This document shows positions 54,247 to 64,000 of a DNA stretch of 64,000 nucleotides, one piece after another; position 1 is the first letter of the stretch; each line of letters starts with the position of its first letter. The stretch covers positions 2,655,235 through 2,719,234 of the forward strand of contig NC_136006.1 of NCBI RefSeq assembly GCF_048128805.1. The letters run 5' to 3'. This DNA comes from Centroberyx gerrardi. Taxonomy: Eukaryota > Chordata > Actinopteri > Beryciformes > Berycidae. Position numbers and translations under genes: made by a program. Below the pieces are notes generated by a model. It was given only the letters and a program-made list of their open reading frames with translations, ran no database searches and had not been told where the DNA came from.

Positions 54247-55182
54247 CTAAGTGATTGTTTTTGACCATGATAACATCCTGAAAATATGTCTTCTAATTTC
54301 TGGTAATTTCAGACCATACACAAGAGGGTTCAGAACTGGAGGAATCACTACAAATTCCAGAGATAAAATTACAGCAGCAAATGGATTTAGCTCTTCAAGG
54401 TTATAACGGCTAAGGGCAATATCGCAAAATGCTGTAATGGAATAAATCACAAATGTAACAATGTGTGGTAGACAGCTTTGTAATACTTTTCCCTTGAATT
54501 CAGATGAGCTTTTCCTACAAACAAGCAGAATTTTCAGATAAGTGTACAAGACAAAACAAAAGGGCAGAAAAACTGTAGTTATGGTCACTAACATACCAAC
54601 AATATTGTTCACAACAGTGGTGACACATGACAATTTTACAACATTCCAGTTGGCACAGAACGCTTTTGGTATCTTGTTACCACATAAAGGAAGTCTGACG
54701 GACAAATAAATGCATGTTGCAAGAGAAAAGGCCGGACAGATCCATGCAAAGGCTGCCAACTTCGAGACTGTTTTAGAATTCATTTTGCTGTGATAGTGTA
54801 AAGGCTGACATACAGCAATATATCTATCATATGCCATAATGCTCAGAATGGTGAGTTCATAGGATGCATAGGTATAAATAACATAGATCTGAGTGAAACA
54901 AGCTGGACGTGAGATCAAATGAGTATCAGATAGAAGGTCCATCAGGAATCTGGGGAAGAAGCCAGCAGAACCATACAGAGAGTTGACAGACAAACATGCA
55001 ATGAAGATATACATTGGCTCATGTAGCGTTCTCTCTTGTGATATTACCAGTATACTCATGAGATTAGCAGAGACAATAATACCATACAACAGGAGGCAAA
55101 AGACAAAGGCTGGATAACGGTAGTATTCTATGTTCACAAAAATGGTGAGGTTGAAGTAAAAGGGAAGAGTACTGTTTTCCAT
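54247..55182 (-). CDS. Odorant receptor (intact, 311 aa), third subfamily, member 2
   Basis: Tandem paralog of 48655-49590, about 86% identical in protein by eye. Landmarks: NST (3-5) and NLT (11-13) glycosylation sites, LHEPMYIFIACLSVNSLYG, MAYDRYIAVC (116-125), KVLQSCLPHI (232-241) and LNPLVYGLK (284-292). Differences are dense in helices 4-6 and sparse in residues about 44-120. No break is seen. The start is supported by alignment of both paralogs from MEN(G/S)TLPFYFNLT. Confidence 0.95.
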   Translation of the reverse strand: MENSTLPFYFNLTIFVNIEYYRYPAFVFCLLLYGIIVSANLMSILVISQERTLHEPMYIFIACLSVNSLYGSAGFFPRFLMDLLSDTHLISRPACFTQIYVIYTYASYELTILSIMAYDRYIAVCQPLHYHSKMNSKTVSKLAAFAWICPAFSLATCIYLSVRLPLCGNKIPKAFCANWNVVKLSCVTTVVNNIVGMLVTITTVFLPFCFVLYTYLKILLVCRKSSSEFKGKVLQSCLPHIVTFVIYSITAFCDIALSRYNLEELNPFAAVILSLEFVVIPPVLNPLVYGLKLPEIRRHIFRMLSWSKTIT

Positions 55183-55230
55183 TCAACCCACAGATTAAAT
55201 CCAAGATTCTTTGGAAAAAAATATAGAATT

Positions 55231-55244
55231 CAATATTTATATCC
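55231..55244 (-). promoter_or_regulatory. TATA-like element upstream of the OR
   Basis: GGATATAAATATTG on the minus strand, about 49-62 bases before the ATG at 55182; conserved with 49640-49653. Confidence 0.4.
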
Positions 55245-56171
55245 TTTCTGTTATGCAACCTTTTGTCCTTGTTTAGAGAAATCAACTGTATAACTGTGTA
55301 AAGGAGAATTGAAGCAGTTGAATGATAAAATGTTAAGCAATTGAAGATATTTTTGAGCATGAAAATATGAAAAAGTGAGGGTATCTCTCTAGCCTTAGTC
55401 CCATTTAGTTCTATTATATTGACCAACCTGGAGGTCAGTAATCGTCTCAGAGAAGATCTATATTATGCTGTTGGTAAGATCTATAGACAGGCAGACTACA
55501 ACTGTGGGTTAATTTGAGGACCTGAAAGTCTTTTACCTCGTCTTACCCTGTAGATGTCACCACAGTATTTACACTCTGGAGAATTCTTTCCCACAGTGTA
55601 TGTAAAGATTTCTGGTCAAGGATTAGTTTTGCTATTAATAATGTATAACAATATATACGATCAATTTCATTCCCTATCCATAAATATGAAATACTAAATT
55701 GACTTTTTTTTATGCAAAACAGGTATCATCACGCAAAAGTGGTTGTGCCTTTTATGCTCCCACGGTGTCTGAGGGTCACGGCGGGAGTGGGACTCATTTC
55801 CAACCTGGGATATTCATGCTGCAGACCACTGTGTGTATGTGGTGAAGATAAAGATGAGATAAAATAGCACTTTATTGAATTAATCCCCAATTAAGATTGG
55901 GCATTGATTGGAGAAATTCAGGTGCCACAGCAGCAGTTGGCGGACAATGTCAAGGAAATGTCAAGTATGATATGATTCAAGTAGACTACAGCAAGGTAAT
56001 AGAATAAATAGTCACTAAAATAAGATAAAGGTAATGTACATAATATAAACTGAACAGCCGCTCCACAGGCGCTAGATGGGGTCGGGGTATTGTACTTCAT
56101 GTAAATGTTTTTGATGTTTGAGAACTGGTTGAGGGTCTCAATCCCAGATCCTCCTGACCTCAAATAATCCA
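55245..56171. other. OR upstream flank and unassigned sequence
   Basis: 55245-55330 resembles the flank of the 49590 OR. The region 55890-56170 may be transcribed-gene 3' end-like sequence but shows no coding. Confidence 0.35.
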
Positions 56172-56757
56172 TCACTTCTTTTTCTGCTGAGTAGCTGTTT
56201 GTCCACCAGCCTCCTGCTCTGAAATCCAGCTTCTGTTGTTTAGTCGGAGTGTGTTTGTCGTTGGCAGTGGAACCTCCTTGTTGGGTTGTTTTTCCCCGAG
56301 TTTCTCCTCGCTGTGTTGCGTATCAGATGCTTTGATAAATTGGATGTTGTGTTTTTCGCTGTGGAAAGCATTTTGCTGCCACACAAAGTTTACAAAGGAC
56401 GATAATGTTCTTTGCATCCTTAACTGAGATAAATTCAAAGTAATGGGAAAACTTCCAGCTGCTGAAAGTCTGCATCTCACCCTCACCTATCATCTTTTGT
56501 TTCGCTTTTTTAGCTAGTAGCCGACGTAAACCGGCTCACGCATGTCCTTAAGATACATATGAGGAAAAAAACAAACAGGGATTTGTAAAAAAAAAAAAAT
56601 GTCAAAGGAGAGAAAAGAAAAGGTTGAAGGGGGTTCAGGTTTAAGTAACGCAGTAACGGAGCATTACTGGGGTTAGTAACTGGAATGCAATTACTGAATT
56701 TGAAATTGTAATCCCTTACACTACTCGTTACTGAAAAAAGTAATCACATTACTGTCT
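56172..56757 (-). mobile_element. hAT fragment with BED-finger exon
   Basis: Minus strand: MQTFSSWKFSHYFEFISVKD, then VLCKLCVAAK (first Cys pair) and, after a frameshift, LSTAKNTTSNLSKHL (His): a BED finger of a hAT transposase. Upstream (56640-56757) is terminal-type AGTAATGTGATTAC/GTAATCC sequence often seen at such hAT ends. No catalytic exon follows downstream. Confidence 0.6.
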
Positions 56758-56769
56758 ACAACCACTCAC

Positions 56770-56925
56770 TAGCTCCCATGGTCGCCTCTAACAGTCTTCA
56801 CTGCCTGCTTTAAGCTCTGTCCACGGGTGCCTAATTCACCAAGGAGTGCTAACGTTGATCGGCCTACAAATCCTCTGCAACCTACTTCCAAAGGGCACAG
56901 TCTCACCTTCCGGCCTCACTGCTCC
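56770..56925 (-). mobile_element. Fragment of a fish retroelement ORF
   Basis: Minus strand reads KVRLCPLEVGCRGFVGRSTL, then ALLGELGTRGQSLKQAVKTV. I recognise this phrase from repetitive fish ORFs linked to LINEs, but the element family is uncertain. Confidence 0.5.
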
Positions 56926-58052
56926 ACCTCAGCAGCTAAAACAGAATACTTGGGCATTTTCTCTCATAAGCTTCATCTATTGCATCTTCCCACGGCGCTA
57001 TACTATGAGCTCCACAAAATACACAATCCGCTGTGACTCTGACCACAACACCAAGTTTGGCCTTAAGGCCCTTTCCCAAACCACTCCCTATCCACGACCA
57101 CTTCACCACCAAGTGTTACTCCAAATCAAGTTACACTTGCAGCTGTGGAAGGCACATCCAATGAAGGGAGAGTGTATAAATAAATTGACAAACTGTGGGA
57201 TGACCTTGCCACTCTAACGGAAGAAGGAAGCAGCTGTCACCATGGCAACCAATGTGTGCTGTTCTGATGGTTCAAATTTTACGAGTGGCAAGGATAACAG
57301 CTTGCAGAAGATGAAAGCATCTACAAAGTATCGCAGTGTTGCTGCATCAGCAAGAGGTAACTACTCTACTGCAATCATTGTTGGATAGCCAGCCAGTTAG
57401 ATAAGGTTAAATGTGATAGCAGTGACAAGACAGCTGTGTCCTGTCAGTTACACACGAACCATAATAAGCATGCATCGTTACCATTCGACAAATCTCTCCC
57501 AACCCGCCGTAGGGTAATTAATGTCACTCCCTATAACCACAACAGATGTGAATTTCCATACTTCTGGTATCATCCAAAGTTTTTGCTATGAGGCTACTTG
57601 AAATTATTGAAGTAATGACAGATCAGTAATAACTATGTGGGCATTGTTGACAGTGCCATTGTTCCACATTACCCAATAATTTGTATTCACATCTATGATG
57701 TACATTATCAATACAGCAAGCACAATACTTATGAAAATATATATATAGAAATGTAATAAATAAATAGAAATTCCTGTGTTTTTCCAGGGAGGTGGAATGC
57801 TCTACATGCAGTTGAACCCAGCAGTGTTACAATAACACAGAGGCTTGAGGAGATATTTTTGTCTCACCCGGCAGTCTGTGGCACTTTTGCTGAGACTGAT
57901 TCACAATCCGGGACCATGGACGGGGCCAGGAGTTGGAAGTCCTAATTTTTCTTTATAGCTTAGAACATGGGCTTTGCCTCTCAGTGGTGGGTTCCTAGGT
58001 CCACTGTGCCCCCTGTGATCCACAGAGCAGCTGGTGAGATCTGCTGAACACT
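56926..58052. other. Unassigned stretch, possible Harbinger upstream exon
   Basis: An ATG-led stretch at 57241-57356 (MATNVCCSDGS...) ends at a possible donor (GGTAACTAC), but I do not recognise it. 57790-57950 may be the degraded N-terminus of the next transposase. Confidence 0.3.
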
Positions 58053-58771
58053 ATGATTTCACTGCCAACTCAGGAAGAACTGGCACAAATCAGTCAAGGA
58101 TTCTGCCAGTTTGCACAAAGTCCAGCCTTCAGCAATGCAGCTGGTGCACTTGATGGATGTCACATTCGCATCAAACCACAAGGGAATCTGCATTATGCCA
58201 ACTACAATGACAAGTTGTTTCCTTCATTAAAATGCAAGCCATCTGATGCAGCAAACAGATTCCTTGACATGTTTGTGGGATATCCAGGGTCTGTACACGG
58301 CGCTATGGTCTTGAGGAATAGCCCCATCTTCAGCCAGGCACTGTATCTCCATCCAGCTTTTTCCTTCTGGCAGATGGTGGATATCCGTGCCTGAAAAAAC
58401 CCATCACCATGATCACACCCTACAAGGTCCCTCTACGAGGACAGGTCCAGGAGAGTTACAATCGGCATCATTCAAGGGCTCGTTCAGTGGTAGAACATGC
58501 TTTTGGGATGATGAAAACACAATGGAGGGCCACACTCTTCAAGGGACTGGAGGTCAGTCCAGCCTTTGCCCCAGATGTCATTTCTTGTTGTGCCTTCTTA
58601 CACAATTTGTGCCTCAAGAACAATGATGTCATGGAGCTAGATGACAACATCAACCCTGATGGAGATCTCCAGGTTCCTCACCATGATGCACCAGGCGGAC
58701 AGGAAACTCCTGGAAATCACATCCGAGACAGGATGGCTTCTTTTCTGTCTGCACCAGCCGCAGGAGCATGA
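58053..58771 (+). pseudogene. PIF/Harbinger transposase (HARBI1-like), one frameshift
   Basis: DDE landmarks: AAGALDGCHIRIK (first Asp), ANRFLDMFVGYPGSVHGA (the second catalytic Asp of the usual VHDA is Gly), ADGGYPCLKKPI in a shifted frame, then SRARSVVEHAFGMMKTQWRA (catalytic Glu). A one-base gain near 58370 separates the two open parts. With the Asp-to-Gly change the copy is inactive. Different subfamily from the transposase at 26836-27600. Confidence 0.85.
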
Positions 58772-59783
58772 CTAGCTGTAAACAGTTTAATCAACTACCT
58801 TACTAATGCAATAATGTTTTGTATTATGTTTTGACATTGTTCAATTCCACAAGAGGTTCCCATTTAAGGAAAAATAAAGTTATTTGGATCTTTGAATAAA
58901 TAACAAATGCACCAGTGGAGCATGAGGGTGCAGGACTGTTACTATCTGGGGTTAAAGGAGGGAGAATGGTGGGGGACTTAGCAGGGCCAGGTGCCGGGGG
59001 TCTCTTCTCCCTGGTCTGTTCCTGAACCCGTAAGAGGCTTTCTCAGTTCGTAGTGTGGATAATGATGTATGTTAGCTCTCAGCAGCAATAACACTAATCT
59101 TCAACCGAGGAGACAAAATAATTCACCCTATATTTCTTTTTTAGTCTTTGGTGTAAGTATCTAGCCCTTTTAAGTGAGCCTGGGATACCATGGCCCAACA
59201 ATAAACTTGTTTATATTTTCAAAAACATTTTAGGGGAAATACTTGTTTGGCAGCATTTCTATTTTTTAGTCAACAGGCTGTCATTTTCCATTCGAAACCT
59301 TATAAGTTGGCTGTCTTTTCCACTGTCCCTGTAAATGCATAACATCCAAAACCACGAGAATGAGATATGAAGTAAATTTGACTTTGAATTTGACTTTTTT
59401 TTTATTTTTATGTATGCATGCATACAAGTTTACCCATACACATATGTACATATACGGGTAATATCTTTATGTCTTTTTTCATATCTTTTAACATGAGAAG
59501 GAATTTAAGAAGGTAACCAGAGCAATCCTTAATGGGATCTTAGAGCTTCAACTGTCAACTCAGATCACATTTCTCATCATGTCTCTGAGCTCTCGGTGAA
59601 CAGTCTCTCGATAAACGATTGATAAACGATTCAACAGTAGATTTATATGAGACATCCTCAATGTTGGAACTACTCCCTCATGTAAAATTGAATGGATTAA
59701 GCCATACAATTTAAAATGGAAAAAAAAAAATGACATTACCTTACAAATACATTATATTGAACAAAGTTAAAGTTTATTTTTAA
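58772..59783. other. Unassigned sequence with a LINE-like tail
   Basis: Near 59370-59400 the minus strand shows AAAGTCAAATTCAAAGTC, like a Rex1-type LINE tail. No gene seen. Confidence 0.35.
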
Positions 59784-59859
59784 TTGTATTCACATTTTAC
59801 ATTTTACCCTGTAAACTCTGATATTAGTAAATACATACAAAATGTTTGTAACAAATACA

Positions 59860-60000
59860 TATTCTGTAACTCAGCACCAGAAGACATGGAGCACCGATTT
59901 TCCTCTTGTCCTTACACTGCCTCCTTCTGGCTGGATTTTAAACTGGACATGACAAAAAGATGTGGTGAAGAATTACATCTGACCGGGCGACGCGGCTGTG
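59860..60000 (+). mobile_element. L1/Tx1-type LINE C-terminal fragment
   Basis: Reads CNSAPEDMEHRFSSCPYTAS and FWLDFKLDM, the Cys-Cys-His-Cys C-terminal motif (C..C...H....C) of L1/Tx1 reverse transcriptases. A related piece occurs at about 63837-63875. Confidence 0.55.
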
Positions 60001-60167
60001 CTCTCCTAAACAGCTGTGCGAATAAAAGCAACGCAAACCACCTTGTTATTCAACTTCATTGAACTTTGACCTCCAAATACGCTGACCTCTACGAGGAGCG
60101 TCCAATGGCATTCTGGCATTTACAGGAGGCTGAAGTTTTGTAGGCGCCACATTGGACTACAAAGAAG

Positions 60168-60301
60168 AATGGAGGAGATAATTCTGTGTCAGAGAACCTG
60201 GACTTATATAACTCCACATTAAAGTCATACCAGAACTTAGTGAAAAAGTCACAGGCATGGCAGAAAATATGTGAAAATATCCGAAAGGATGGGGATACCA
60301 G
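60168..60301 (+). pseudogene. MADF-domain exon of a Harbinger-type element
   Basis: Reads SVSENLDLYNSTLKSYQNLV and KKSQAWQKICENIRKDGD: the LY...Y.n...k.qaW..I core of a MADF domain. A donor follows (ACCAG/GTTAGA). It lies about 1.4 kb downstream of the Harbinger transposase on the same strand, so both may be parts of one element. No ATG-led first half is visible. Confidence 0.6.
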
Positions 60302-61364
60302 GTTAGAAAATTTGTATTGTGTTGTTTATTCCACATTCTGATTCAAAACAAGCCTAATAATAATATATATGCTGAATAATCAGGACAATGGCAAGGGCTT
60401 TTTTCTACTCAAATACAATTTGGAGAGGAATGAATGAAAACTTCCTGCTTTTTTCGGTCAACTTGCTTCTTCGTGACGTAACGCGCTTTAGCTTCTGCTC
60501 TACCAAACCACGCACATTGTCGTTTCTGGTGTGGAAGCCCTGTAAGAGTGATAGATACTATATTCAAAAAATGTATTCTGTATGTACATTCTGTACATTA
60601 AAAAAATGAAGATTGACCAAAAAAGCCTCTTTATACAGTATATTGTTCTGTAAAACAGACCGTAGAATGTCTTTAGAAACCTTATCACAGTTAACATCAA
60701 TGAACTGGTAGTGAAATCTATTAGAATCTTAAAGCTTTTAAAATTCATGTAAATGTCCCCTTTTTTTCTTTCTTTGTTGTTTGTCTATATTTCTGTTATA
60801 AAAATGTTCTTACCATAGTACATCAGTATACTGCTTGTACTGTTGGAATGAAAAAGGTCTGGATTTGAATTGTTAATGGACTATAAGAATACATTTTCTC
60901 AATAATAATAAAAATTTTAAAAAAGGCTGTTACTTCCTGCTCATAATTGACTCTTTCAAGCCAAACAAATAGGAGCTTGGGGGGTTGAAGGTTGTTAACG
61001 CCTGTAGCCAATCCAGTGTTAGTCATAGCTGTAATCCAACCACTTGATGGCGACGATACGCTGAGACAGACTTTAATCAAAAGGTTCATACAGAAGTTTT
61101 AAATGAGGGCACACAAAGACTGTTTGCTTCTTTCTTTGTATTTTTTACACTGTGCATACTTTGCATTAAGCTCCTCAAATCAATATTGTGTCAATAAAAT
61201 ACTTTTATTTCTTAGTACGTAATGGCATTGCTTTGTCTTCTTTTAATGTTTGGCTTTGGTTGCAGAAGGATAGGTGGAAAGAAAAATATGTTACTATGTG
61301 TGAAATAGAAATGATATAAGATCTGTTAGTATTAGCAACTCATGTCAGCAGAGACTTTAACCCA
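60302..61364. other. Unassigned stretch
   Basis: AT-rich; short open stretches without family features. Confidence 0.4.
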
Positions 61365-62255
61365 AAGACAGTCTTGACTTGTCTTGTAGATTGGTGTGAT
61401 AAGTCGTTGCTGGTTTTGAACGTGTCAAAGACAAAGGAAATTATCATTTCTCCAAAAAGTAATAATAGTTCACCAACAATTATTCATGGAGGAAATGCTG
61501 AAATTGTCCAGAGTTATAAATATTTGGGAACTGTGTTTGATAATAGATTGAGATTTAATGAGAATACAGAAGTTATTATAAAAAAAGCCCAGCAACGTTT
61601 GTATGGTCTACGCAAACTTAACTCTTTTGGAGTTGATAGGACAATACTGAAAACATACTATAAATCATTTATTGAAAGTATTTTAACATTTTCTTCTATT
61701 TGTTGGTTTGCATCCCTCAGTCAGAAAGACAGGAACCAACTGCAACAAGTCGTCAATATTAGCTCAAAAATGATTGGTGAAACATAGAGAAGCCTTGCAC
61801 AGTTGAACTCTAAACAGACCCTCAAGAAAGCATATGCTATTATTAATGATCCATTACATGTCTTACACAAATCGTTTGTATTGATGCCTTCAGTATTGAC
61901 AAATAGGAGAAAATTAGGTTTTATCCCTGAAGCAATTAGACTGGTAAACAATAAATGTAAAAGGAATGGTTCCCTCATTCAGCTCCCTGATGTTAAAGAG
62001 CTGCTCACCTGAGTCTGTACTTAGACCTGTTTATGCAACAGACATGCACCTGTGCTTAATAACTGATTCTACCTCCAACTTATTAACTTGGTTTTAAGAA
62101 GTATTAGATTCTGTCTTTTTTTTTTCTTTTTTTTATGTATTTATTAATTTCACTCATTTATCTAATTTCTATTTTGAAAGTATATGATGAATGTGTGGTG
62201 TTTTGTTGTTCTGCTTCAAATTGCCCCCCCAGGGGATAAATAAATTATTTGAATT
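61365..62255 (+). mobile_element. Rex1-like LINE, RT C-terminal part with 3' tail
   Basis: Open at 61374-61787: LVDWCDKSLLVLNVSKTKE, YKYLGTVFDNRLRFNENTE, KKAQQRLYGLRKLNSF and SFIESILTFSSICWF, the C-terminal RT of a Rex1-type LINE. A stop at 61785 is followed in another frame by LKKAYAIINDPLHVL. The tail CCCCCAGGGGATAAATAAATT ends near 62255. Confidence 0.8.
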
Positions 62256-62289
62256 TGAACTTTATTTTGTGAACTCTGGAAGTTTAGAG

Positions 62290-62629
62290 TAGTGGTTCTC
62301 AATGTGGGGTCCGGGGACCACCAGGGGTCCTTGAGGGGATTCCAGGGGGTCCCCAGCAAATTGATGAATTGTTAAACTTCAGTATTAATTTATTTACAAG
62401 AAGTTAACACAGTGAGAGAATGTAGAAGAATGATTATTTTGATCATAGTTTCTCTGTTATCTCTCTACCTACAATACAGAGAGTCATGGAGTTCTGGACA
62501 AAATCATATCTAACAATAAAAATATTCTCAAATTTGGGTTCAAGAGACAGAATCTCATCAAATGGGGGTCTGTGGCTCTAATGTGGACTAAATTAGGGTC
62601 CTTGATATAAAAAAGGTTGAGAATCACTG
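62290..62629. mobile_element. hAT MITE, 340 bp, with 8-bp target duplication
   Basis: Ends TAGTGGTTCTCAA and GTTGAGAATCACTG are inverted. GTTTAGAG flanks both sides exactly (62282-62289 and 62630-62637). GGGGTCC repeats inside are typical of this widespread vertebrate hAT MITE type. Confidence 0.9.
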
Positions 62630-62718
62630 GTTTAGAGGAGGTCATTATGCAATACTACGGCAACACAGCTAACAGTAGGGCCCAGTGCATAAAAGTGATG
62701 TAAGGTATTGTTTTGATT

Positions 62719-62754
<36 letters not shown>

Positions 62755-63913
62755 TGTGTGTGTCTCTCAGAGGGATAAATGGAAAGGCACTTTCATACTA
62801 AGTGACTTTAGAGTCGCTAAGTATGAAATACAAGTGATGTAATTACCTATCTTCAGACTAATTTAAACAACTGTAATAGCAACAGGCCATACACAGAAGC
62901 CCACAAGTGATGTAAGATTAATTTAATGAGTGTCATTAGTCCCCGGCTGTCCCTGATGTGACCTCCCTCCCTCCCTGGTGTGCAGTGAACCACAGGCCTC
63001 AGGGAAGAAGGGTTGGCTACAGACTTGGTGCAGCTAATTATGACCCAATGGTCACTGTACCGTGGCCTCATGGGAAGTTTTGCCAAACATCTACCTTCTA
63101 CCTCTTTAAAATAAATTAGAAATAGAAGAAGCTAAACTATTCCAAATGTGGTATCATTAGAAACAGTCTAACAATCTTGTTCTTGTGATTGGTTTGATAA
63201 TGACTACTCTGATTGCTGACATCAAAAGTTGTCAACAAGCTTCACCTCTCGATGTGATGCCTGTGTAATGAATACCCCAGAGGGGAACTCCAGCTATTAT
63301 TTTTCAAGAGGTTACATGAATGTGCAGTGATATTGGTATACATGGTCAACAGGTCATTATCTCCATCGTCCCTAGAGAGCAATTAAACAAACTACCCCAC
63401 TGTGGAGGGGCAGCCTGGGCACCAACCAAAACAAAGATGCCTCTTGCCAGGAGAATAATCAACTTTTGACTAACTTGATGTAAAAGAAACAAAACAACAG
63501 GTTCACTAAGCCATTTTGGAAAGGCCCATTTACCTTCCCATGTGACCCCACACACTTGCATTGTGGATTTGTGATGTTGGCCTTTTTGACATTATTTGAA
63601 CATCTTCCATGTTCTGTTTACTGCCAAAAAGGGAACCACACCAACACTTAAACCAAATGAACTGTACATTTTCATATTTAATATTGTTTAGTAAAATCGG
63701 GACTGCCTCTCTCTCCCGACCCTTCCTGTCTCTCTTCACTCATTAAAAAACATTTAATAAAGGTGTTTCATTTTTATTCTCAATATGACTGGCTAGTTAT
63801 TGCTAGTTACTGCAAAATGCACCAATTTTACTCTTTTTTAAACTGAACATGACAAAAAGATTGAGTGAAGAATAAGAAGTTGTTTTATTGTAAGTGTCCA
63901 TCTCGGTCTAATT
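62630..63913. other. Unassigned stretch
   Basis: Includes a (TG)n microsatellite at about 62721-62762. A piece at 63837-63875 resembles 59938-59978. No gene seen. Confidence 0.4.
62721..62762. repeat. TG microsatellite
   Basis: (TG)n with one GA interruption. Confidence 0.95.
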
Positions 63914-64000
63914 ACCAAATATACTGAACAAAAATATAAACGCAACACTTTTGTTTTTGCTCCCATTTTTCATGAGTTGAAATAAAAGATCTAAGACTTT
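63914..64000 (+). mobile_element. Left end of a Tc1/mariner-like element, cut by the window edge
   Basis: Begins TATACTGAACAAAAATATAA and continues with ACGCAACACTTTTGTTTTTG, a terminus I recognise as widespread in fish and other aquatic vertebrates. The TA at the start fits a TA target duplication. Right end lies outside the window. Confidence 0.6.

Noticed and set aside
1-64000. CRISPR arrays, operons, prokaryotic defence or toxin systems
   Set aside because: Nothing of the kind seen; repeats are microsatellites, minisatellites or transposon ends, and the genes are those of a fish.

Overview
The window looks like a transposon-packed stretch of a ray-finned fish (teleost) genome. Every intact protein-coding gene I can identify is a single-exon odorant receptor (OR) on the minus strand. 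Almost all other coding sequence belongs to fish-type mobile elements: L2-, Rex1-, Rex3/RTE-, CR1-like and L1-like LINEs, Ty3/Gypsy and DIRS relics, hAT, PIF/Harbinger, ISL2EU-like, Helitron-like and Tc1/mariner-like DNA elements, a 5S-derived SINE and a tRNA-derived SINE.

Layout. (1) 1-7958 and 19541-23808 are two copies of one duplicated block, each with an intact OR (1508-2443 and 21000-21935). Copy 1 has gained a LINE tail (391-966) and a Gypsy element (3443-7091); copy 2 keeps the matching empty sites and has gained a 5S-SINE. (2) 7959-19540 holds a Helitron-like element and a deep nest. An L2 LINE is split by a large Harbinger-like element with terminal inverted repeats, which contains a nearly full CR1-like LINE and a Sushi-type LTR element. 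(3) 23809-31775 is a mosaic of a BED-finger hAT transposase with a long-TIR MITE in its intron, a Harbinger transposase abutting it, a hAT MITE, the last exon of a SAM-domain-like fish multigene family and a MADF gene. (4) 32-37 kb holds a palindrome, a LINE fragment, an ISL2EU-like THAP/SWIM pair and a 0.8-kb element with subterminal repeat arrays. (5) 38.4-49.6 kb is an OR sub-cluster: one pseudogene, two intact genes, two OR scraps and several retroelement fossils. (6) 50-64 kb has one more intact OR (54247-55182) and further LINE, hAT and Harbinger fragments.

Functionally the five intact ORs (two near-identical pairs plus one) are predicted seven-helix G-protein-coupled receptors of olfactory neurons. 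They fall into three subfamilies, all on one strand, as expected for a cluster grown by local duplication. Two evolutionary signals stand out. The 1.5/21.0-kb pair shows about as many amino-acid changes as expected without purifying selection (16 replacement, 5 silent, counted by eye). The 48.7/54.2-kb pair has a near-identical central tract of about 260 bp inside otherwise roughly 85-88% similar genes, which suggests gene conversion.

I found no CRISPR array, operon, rRNA gene or convincing tRNA gene, and nothing I would call a new molecular system. The most informative content is the insertion archaeology and the OR evolution. Family names are from recognition by eye, not searches.
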